Part shown: positions 58,825-64,000 of the stretch, piece by piece | Numbering within the stretch: position 1 is the first letter of the stretch | Layout: the number at the start of each line of letters is the position of its first letter | Assembly (NCBI RefSeq): GCF_017354985.1 | Contig: NZ_CP071501.1 | Location: 1,259,501 to 1,323,500 of the forward strand | Direction of reading: 5' to 3' | DNA: 64,000 nt | From: Shewanella cyperi | GTDB lineage: Bacteria > Pseudomonadota > Gammaproteobacteria > Enterobacterales > Shewanellaceae | Position numbers and translations under genes: made by a program | The notes under the pieces: model-generated | What the model saw: only the letters and a program-made list of their open reading frames with translations | Databases searched by the model: none | What the model was told of the DNA's origin: nothing

Positions 58825-59724
58825 TCAGGCTGCCAGTTCCAGGCGGTAGCAGTTGCGACCGGCGGCCTTGGCCTGATAAAGGGCTCTGTCGGCCCGCTCG
58901 TATACTTGATCCTGATTTTCACCGGCGCGCAGTTGCGCTGCGCCTATGCTGGTGCGAATTTGATTGCGGGCAAAAAAGCCTTCCGAGGCCATGCGGTCGA
59001 GAATACGCTCACAGAGTATGGCCACTGAGGCCACGTCGCCGCGCACCAGCACCACAAATTCATCGCCGCCGATACGGAACGCCTGGTCCGTGTTGCGTAT
59101 CACCTGCTTGAGCATGGTGCCGAATTGGCGCAGCACGGCATCACCGAACTGGTGGCCATAGGCATCGTTGAGCTGTTTGAAGTTGTCCAGATCCAGGATC
59201 ACCAGGCTCAGGTCGTCATGGTGACGGCTGGTGCGGGCCAGGGCCTGTTTAAAGCACTGACCATAGTAGTGGCGGTTACCAAGGCCGGTAAGTGAGTCAA
59301 ACATGGCCTGTTCCGACATCCTGAAATAGCGTATGGCGTTGACCAGCGGTTGGCTCAGCAGGCCTTCCAGTTCAATCAGCAGACTCAGCTCCCGGGGGGA
59401 CAGGGGTCTTTGCCAATGGTATTGCAACCTGGCGTCTTCCATGTCTTCCAGACCCAGGTGACGTTCAAAGGCGGTGCCCAGGCGTTTGCCCCAACTCAGC
59501 TGCAGTTCCGGGAACAACCCCTGGAGCCCCAGCAGCGGCAAGTATTGCCCCAGCACTTTGCCGTAGCAGGCAAAGACTGTCCGGGGATCTAAACTTGAAT
59601 GCAGCTGGCGGGTGATTTGCAGCAGCTGGCTGAGATCCGGCGTCGGGCAGGATTCCCGCGTCAGCACATCAGTGCTGAAGCCAAAGCTCTCGGGGCCCAA
59701 CTCTTGAACGAAACCTAAGTCCAT
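58825..59724 (-). CDS. Diguanylate cyclase (GGDEF)
   Basis: A 299-residue cytoplasmic protein. Residues about 1-130 are an unrecognised, probably sensory region; the GGDEF domain follows with LTGLGNRHYYGQ and FRIGGDEFVVL. The motif is intact and an inhibitory I-site RNTD lies five residues before it, so it should make c-di-GMP and be product-inhibited. ATG at 59724 with GGAG eight bases ahead; the open frame begins at 59772 without support. Confidence 0.92.
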   Translation of the reverse strand: MDLGFVQELGPESFGFSTDVLTRESCPTPDLSQLLQITRQLHSSLDPRTVFACYGKVLGQYLPLLGLQGLFPELQLSWGKRLGTAFERHLGLEDMEDARLQYHWQRPLSPRELSLLIELEGLLSQPLVNAIRYFRMSEQAMFDSLTGLGNRHYYGQCFKQALARTSRHHDDLSLVILDLDNFKQLNDAYGHQFGDAVLRQFGTMLKQVIRNTDQAFRIGGDEFVVLVRGDVASVAILCERILDRMASEGFFARNQIRTSIGAAQLRAGENQDQVYERADRALYQAKAAGRNCYRLELAA

Positions 59725-59898
59725 ACTATTACTCCAGCAGAACAGGAAGCGGTAATGGTCACATTCAAGCAATATCCATGCCCAATCTCGAAGTTATTTA
59801 ATTTGTCTTTATTTGTCATTCAGTTAAGCTGATATCAATGCCCGGTTGCCATTATGGGGGCCACCGGGCCGCGACGGAAAATTGACTAAGGACGCCTG

Positions 59899-61845
59899 AT
59901 GGAAAATGGCACTCTGATGCAAGTTCTGTTTATGCTGGTGATCGCCATTGCGGCCATTGCCTTGCTCAGGCGTTTGGGATTGCCGGCAATCCTGGCCTAT
60001 CTGCTGACAGGGGTGGTCAGTGGTCCGGGGGGCTTCAATTGGTTCAGCCAGCACCAGATGCAGTCAGTCGCCGAGCTTGGGGTGGTGCTGCTGATGTTTA
60101 CCCTGGGGCTGGAGTTTTCCGTCCCCAAACTCTGGGCCATGCGCCGCACCGTATTTGGCCTTGGCAGTGCCCAGGTGCTGGTAACCACGGGTTTGGTGAT
60201 GGTGCTGGCCATGGCCTTGGGGCAGGGCGTTGTTCAGGCCCTGGTCATAGGCTCGGCCATTGCCCTGTCGTCCACCGCCATAGTACTCAAGTTACTCAAC
60301 GAGCAGGGCTGGCTCAGGCGCCGCCACGGTGAGTTGTCGGTGAGCGTGCTCTTGTTCCAGGATCTGGCCGTGGTTCCCCTGCTGATCCTGTTGCCCTTGC
60401 TCGATGGCAACAGTGAACCCCTGTCATTGCAAAGCATATTCTGGTCCCTCGGCAAGGGGCTGGTGGCCTTTATGGCGCTGATGGCCTTTGGTAAATGGGC
60501 CTTGCCCAAGGCCTTTGATGAAGTGGCCCGCTCACGCTCCAACGAACTCTTCGTGCTCTCGACTTTGGTGGTGGCCTTACTCACCGGCGCCTTTACCCAA
60601 TGGCTGGGCTTATCCATGGCCCTGGGGGCCTTTATGGCAGGTATGCTGCTGGGGGAGAGCCAGTACCGGCGCCAGCTGGAGGCCGATATCCGGCCATTCC
60701 GCGATCTTCTGATGGGACTGTTCTTTATCTCCATCGGCATGCTGCTCGACTTTGCCCTGGTGCTGGACTACTGGTGGCAGATTATTCTGCTGCTGCTGGC
60801 CGTGGTGCTCGGCAAGGCGCTTATTGTCTATGGCATGCTCAAGCTCATTAAGGAGCCCTTTAAAATCGCCCTTGCCGCCGCGCTGACCCTGGCCCAGGTG
60901 GGGGAGTTCAGCTTTGTGGTGCTGGCGCTGGCGGTGAATTATCAGCTGCTCGACCGGGACACCAGCACCATATTGGTGATGGTGGCGGTGCTGTCCATGG
61001 GCCTGGCGCCAGCCCTGGTGCGTCATGCCCAGGAGATCCCCAGGATATTGATGGGGATCCGCAGTCGCGGCAGCAAGGAGACTGTGCCTGTGCTGACCGA
61101 CGAGCATCCCGAGCTGGTACTGATATTGGGCTACGGCAGGGTGGGGCAGACCATAGCCCGTTTCCTGCGGGCCGAAGGCGTACCCTATCGGGGGCTGGAT
61201 TTGGACCCGACCCGGGTTTCCGAGGCCAGGCGCGGCGGCGAGCCGGTCTTTTTCGGCGACGCCTGCAAACGCAGCCTGCTTAAACAGGTGGGGATCCGTC
61301 AGGCCAAGATGGTGGTGGTGACCTTTTGCGAGCACAGGATCATGGAAGAGGTATTGCACCTGTGCCGGGAGCTGGCGCCGGAGGCCAAGATTCTGGTGCG
61401 CACCCGGGACGATACCTCCCTCAGCATGCTGGAAAAGGCCGGTGCCAGTCAGGTGATCCCCGAGTCACTTGAGGGCAGTTTGATGCTGGTAAGCCAGGTG
61501 TTGTACCAGTGCGGTGTGCCCCTGACCCGTATTCTAAAGCGCCTGGAGTCGGAGCGGCGCAATCACTATCAATACCTGCACGGCTTTTTCTCCGGCACAG
61601 AGACGGACTTTACCCTGGAGCTGCTGCACGCGGTGGCGCTGCCCCGAGGTGCCTCCATGGTGGGTTATACCCTGGCGGATATTCCCTGGGACAAGCTCAG
61701 GGTGGAGCTCAGGGCCATACGCCGTGGCGGTCAGGAAATCGATAATCCGGATCTCAGCTGGAAACTGCGGGCCGGCGATGTGCTGATTCTGCTCGGCAAA
61801 CCCAGACGCATAGAAAAGGCCGAGGCCTATCTGCTCAGCTCTTGA
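59899..61845 (+). CDS. KefB-type monovalent cation:proton antiporter (CPA2)
   Basis: A 648-residue inner-membrane protein. About twelve hydrophobic segments (residues 1-390) of the Na+/H+ exchanger fold, a TrkA-N/RCK nucleotide-binding domain (LILGYGRVGQTIARFLRAEG near 412) and a TrkA-C domain (about 560-640). This domain set is typical of glutathione- or nucleotide-gated K+/H+ efflux systems of the KefB/YbaL type; ion and ligand cannot be told from sequence alone. Confidence 0.92.
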   Translation: MENGTLMQVLFMLVIAIAAIALLRRLGLPAILAYLLTGVVSGPGGFNWFSQHQMQSVAELGVVLLMFTLGLEFSVPKLWAMRRTVFGLGSAQVLVTTGLVMVLAMALGQGVVQALVIGSAIALSSTAIVLKLLNEQGWLRRRHGELSVSVLLFQDLAVVPLLILLPLLDGNSEPLSLQSIFWSLGKGLVAFMALMAFGKWALPKAFDEVARSRSNELFVLSTLVVALLTGAFTQWLGLSMALGAFMAGMLLGESQYRRQLEADIRPFRDLLMGLFFISIGMLLDFALVLDYWWQIILLLLAVVLGKALIVYGMLKLIKEPFKIALAAALTLAQVGEFSFVVLALAVNYQLLDRDTSTILVMVAVLSMGLAPALVRHAQEIPRILMGIRSRGSKETVPVLTDEHPELVLILGYGRVGQTIARFLRAEGVPYRGLDLDPTRVSEARRGGEPVFFGDACKRSLLKQVGIRQAKMVVVTFCEHRIMEEVLHLCRELAPEAKILVRTRDDTSLSMLEKAGASQVIPESLEGSLMLVSQVLYQCGVPLTRILKRLESERRNHYQYLHGFFSGTETDFTLELLHAVALPRGASMVGYTLADIPWDKLRVELRAIRRGGQEIDNPDLSWKLRAGDVLILLGKPRRIEKAEAYLLSS

Positions 61846-61891
61846 GTGTACTTCGTGATTTCAGCCCCAAGCGTACCAGGCAATCTTTGAA

Positions 61892-63013
61892 TCAAAGCCT
61901 GAAAAAGGCTTTTATTTCATCAATCTGGCACATGGCATCCTGATAGCCAAGCTCTATCAGGGCGCTGGTATAGGCCTTTTCGAACAAGAGGTAGGACACG
62001 ATACTGGAGTCCGATTCCTTGTCGATACCGATAAAACTCAGCAGGGTGCGGATCGCAAACGGCATGTCCTGATAATAACGGGCCGCCATCTGGCTCAGAT
62101 CCTCGCTGGGCTTGATAACCAGAGTAGTAATGGGGCGCAGCGACAGACGCTCGCGACTTTCCTGGGGGATAAGCTGCAGCGTGTTGTTTATTCGCTCCAG
62201 CCGTTCCAGATCGCTGTTGAGGGTATCCGAAAATATGGTGTCCAGCAGGTGACCGGCTATGGTGGCCGTCTTGGGATGGTATTCCAGCTCCCGGGTCTCC
62301 AGCTTGTGGGGACTGTCGAGGTTGATGACCATGATCCGCTCGGCTCCCAGATGTATGGGGCTTGCCAGCGGCGCCAACTGGTGCACAGAACCATCGCCAT
62401 AATAATGCTGCTTGAGCTTGATGGACGGGAACACCAGCGGAATGGCGGAACTGGCCAGCAGGTGTTCGGTATTGAGCCTGCTGCGCTCGCCGCTGCGCCT
62501 GGCCCGGTACCAGTTATCCAGTTCGCGATTGGCCTGGAAAAAGGTCACGGAGCGGGAGTTGTTGTAGCAGGAGGTGTCCACCGACAGGGCGGTCAAGGCA
62601 CCGCTGCGGATATTGCGGTCGATGCGGCCAAAGTCGATAAGCTCGTTCAGCAGTTTGCGCAGCGGTTCATTGTCCAGCAGGCTGCCGGCATCACTGTTGA
62701 CATTGTCGTGTTGCATGCCCCGCAACGCCATGCGGCCTAAATGGGCCAGCACCCCGGGGATGGAAGAGCGATACACCTTGCTGGTTTCAAAGTGACGCCA
62801 GACCCACTCCAATTTGCGTACCCCCAGATGAAAACAGGAGGCATGGGTGGCTATGGAGGTGCCATTGATGGCCCCGGCCGAGGTGCCACAGACAATCTTG
62901 AAGGGAATGCCATGGTTGCGCGGATAGAACTGGACTATGGCCTTGAGTACCCCGACCTGGTAGGCCGCACGGGCACCGCCACCACCGAGAACCAAAGCTG
63001 TGGACGCTGGCAA
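61892..63013 (-). CDS. Patatin-like phospholipase
   Basis: A 373-residue lipid acyl hydrolase. Oxyanion motif LGGGGARAAYQVGVL at residue 8, nucleophile Ser in GTSAGAING near 45, and the catalytic Asp in YGDGSVHQLAPL near 205, so the Ser-Asp dyad is complete. It has no signal peptide. Starts with TTG at 63013, GGAG seven bases ahead; no ATG fits. It is downstream of proS, separated by a terminator. Confidence 0.9.
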   Translation of the reverse strand: MPASTALVLGGGGARAAYQVGVLKAIVQFYPRNHGIPFKIVCGTSAGAINGTSIATHASCFHLGVRKLEWVWRHFETSKVYRSSIPGVLAHLGRMALRGMQHDNVNSDAGSLLDNEPLRKLLNELIDFGRIDRNIRSGALTALSVDTSCYNNSRSVTFFQANRELDNWYRARRSGERSRLNTEHLLASSAIPLVFPSIKLKQHYYGDGSVHQLAPLASPIHLGAERIMVINLDSPHKLETRELEYHPKTATIAGHLLDTIFSDTLNSDLERLERINNTLQLIPQESRERLSLRPITTLVIKPSEDLSQMAARYYQDMPFAIRTLLSFIGIDKESDSSIVSYLLFEKAYTSALIELGYQDAMCQIDEIKAFFRL

Positions 63014-63106
63014 GACTTCACTCCAATGTATTGAAAGCTAAATTGATAATGTTTCAATTAAAGCCGTTGTCGGGGCCTAAAAGCAAGGCTGAATCTTGGT
63101 TGCGGA

Positions 63107-63137
63107 TAAAAAAACACCCGGCGGGGCCGGGTGTTTG
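63107..63137 (-). terminator. Terminator of proS
   Basis: Stem AAACACCCGGC / GCCGGGTGTTT with a 3-nt loop; on the minus strand a long T-run follows. Confidence 0.92.
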
Positions 63138-63167
63138 ATAACAGCTGATTGATTGACGCTTAAGTCA

Positions 63168-64000
63168 TCAAGCGCCCATTTGGCCCTTGATAAAGTCCAC
63201 TATGTCGGCAAAAGGAATGTCCTGTTTTTCACCGGTGCGGCGGTTCTTGTACTCGAATACGCCGGCGTCGATATTGCGATCGCCAATCACTATGGTGTGG
63301 GGAATGCCGATGAGTTCCATATCGGCAAACATTACGCCGGGACGTTCTTTACGGTCGTCAAACAGCACTTCGATTCCGGCGGCGCTGAGATCTTTATACA
63401 GCTGCTCGGCAATGTCGGTCACGCGGTGTGACTTGTGCATGTTCATTGGCAGAATACCCACGCTGAAGGGGGCGATGGCCTGGGGCCAAACGATGCCGCG
63501 ATCGTCGTGGTTCTGCTCAATGGCGGCGGCCACGATACGGCTCACGCCCACACCGTAACAACCCATCAGCATCACCTGGGACTTGCCGTTTTCATCCAGC
63601 ACTGTGGCGTTCATAGCCTTGGAGTAGTTGGTACCCAGCTGGAAGATGTGACCCACTTCGATGCCGCGGGCGAAGGCATAGGTGCCCTTGCCATCGGGGG
63701 TGGCTTCGCCTTCCACCACGTTGCGGATGTCTGCACCGGCAACCAGCGGCAGATCCCGCTCCCAGTTGATACCGAAATAGTGTTTGCCTTCGATGTTGGC
63801 ACCGGCGGCGAAATCGCTCATCACCAGCACGCTGTGATCGGCAATCACGGGCAGCTTGAGGCCCACAGGGCCTATGGAGCCAGGTCCCGCACCTATGGCA
63901 CTGCGAATGTCTTCATCGCTGGCAAATTCCAGTGGCGAGGCCACCAGTTCCAGCTTGTCGGCCTTGATTTCGTTCAGTTCGTGATCGCCACGCACCAGCA
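63168..64000 (-). CDS. proS: Prolyl-tRNA synthetase (C-terminal part)
   Basis: The gene continues past the right edge; about 276 C-terminal residues are visible. They include part of the editing (INS) domain ([14 protein letters not shown]), class II motif 3 ([17 protein letters not shown]) and the anticodon-binding domain ([27 protein letters not shown]). The editing domain marks the bacterial type that clears mischarged alanine. Confidence 0.97.
   Translation of the reverse strand, partial: LVRGDHELNEIKADKLELVASPLEFASDEDIRSAIGAGPGSIGPVGLKLPVIADHSVLVMSDFAAGANIEGKHYFGINWERDLPLVAGADIRNVVEGEATPDGKGTYAFARGIEVGHIFQLGTNYSKAMNATVLDENGKSQVMLMGCYGVGVSRIVAAAIEQNHDDRGIVWPQAIAPFSVGILPMNMHKSHRVTDIAEQLYKDLSAAGIEVLFDDRKERPGVMFADMELIGIPHTIVIGDRNIDAGVFEYKNRRTGEKQDIPFADIVDFIKGQMGA

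Overview
The window is a chromosomal segment of a marine gammaproteobacterium, almost certainly a Shewanella. It holds the start of a pfa cluster for omega-3 polyunsaturated fatty acids (pfaR-pfaA-pfaB, with pfaE nearby), the gammaproteobacterial syd / csrB / yqcC / truC / yqcA neighbourhood, and the map-rpsB-tsf-pyrH-frr-uppS-cdsA-dxr-rseP-bamA-skp-lpxD-fabZ-lpxA-lpxB-rnhB-dnaE-tilS block. The genus is inferred from gene content and protein style; no database was searched.

Layout. 1-8794 (minus): pfaB (first 39 codons only), the 2605-residue synthase PfaA with five tandem carrier domains, and its regulator PfaR, joined by 4-base ATGA overlaps. 9031-12421 (plus): a small lipoprotein, an EF-G-like GTPase and the phosphopantetheinyl transferase PfaE, which would activate the PfaA carrier domains. 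12481-16987: queF, syd and small conserved genes (DUF2310, DUF3192, DUF2789, GNAT, DUF962). 17019-19082: no protein gene, but three tandem CsrB-family sRNA genes, each with its own UvrY/GacA-type palindrome and intrinsic terminator. 19093-23607: DUF3301, DUF3549, yqcC, truC, yqcA, purU. 23663-30371: a DUF3718 protein, an HD-GYP phosphodiesterase, and dapD, glnD and map on the minus strand.

30428-45376 (plus) is the housekeeping run from rpsB to rnhB: translation factors, UMP kinase, isoprenoid and phospholipid precursor enzymes, outer-membrane assembly and lipid A synthesis. 45409-48736 is a LysR regulator divergent from a four-gene set (quinol monooxygenase-like, DUF1330, SDR, nitroreductase). 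48737-51183 is an accessory patch: about 1.2 kb of hairpin-rich sequence without convincing genes, followed by an AT-rich integron-type gene cassette with a well-formed attC site (49967-50488), a second cassette-like gene and what may be a decayed attC. No integrase is present. 51184-56135 holds dnaE and tilS. 56177-58801 holds a divergent pair: a GNAT/C39-peptidase fusion and a RimK-type ATP-grasp protein. The end holds a diguanylate cyclase, a KefB-type antiporter, a patatin-like phospholipase and the 3' part of proS.

The points most worth a second look are the triple csrB locus, the solitary integron cassette whose two ends are exact reverse complements, the hairpin chains beside it, the GNAT-C39 / ATP-grasp pair, and the 16-bp start-codon repeats before lpxB.
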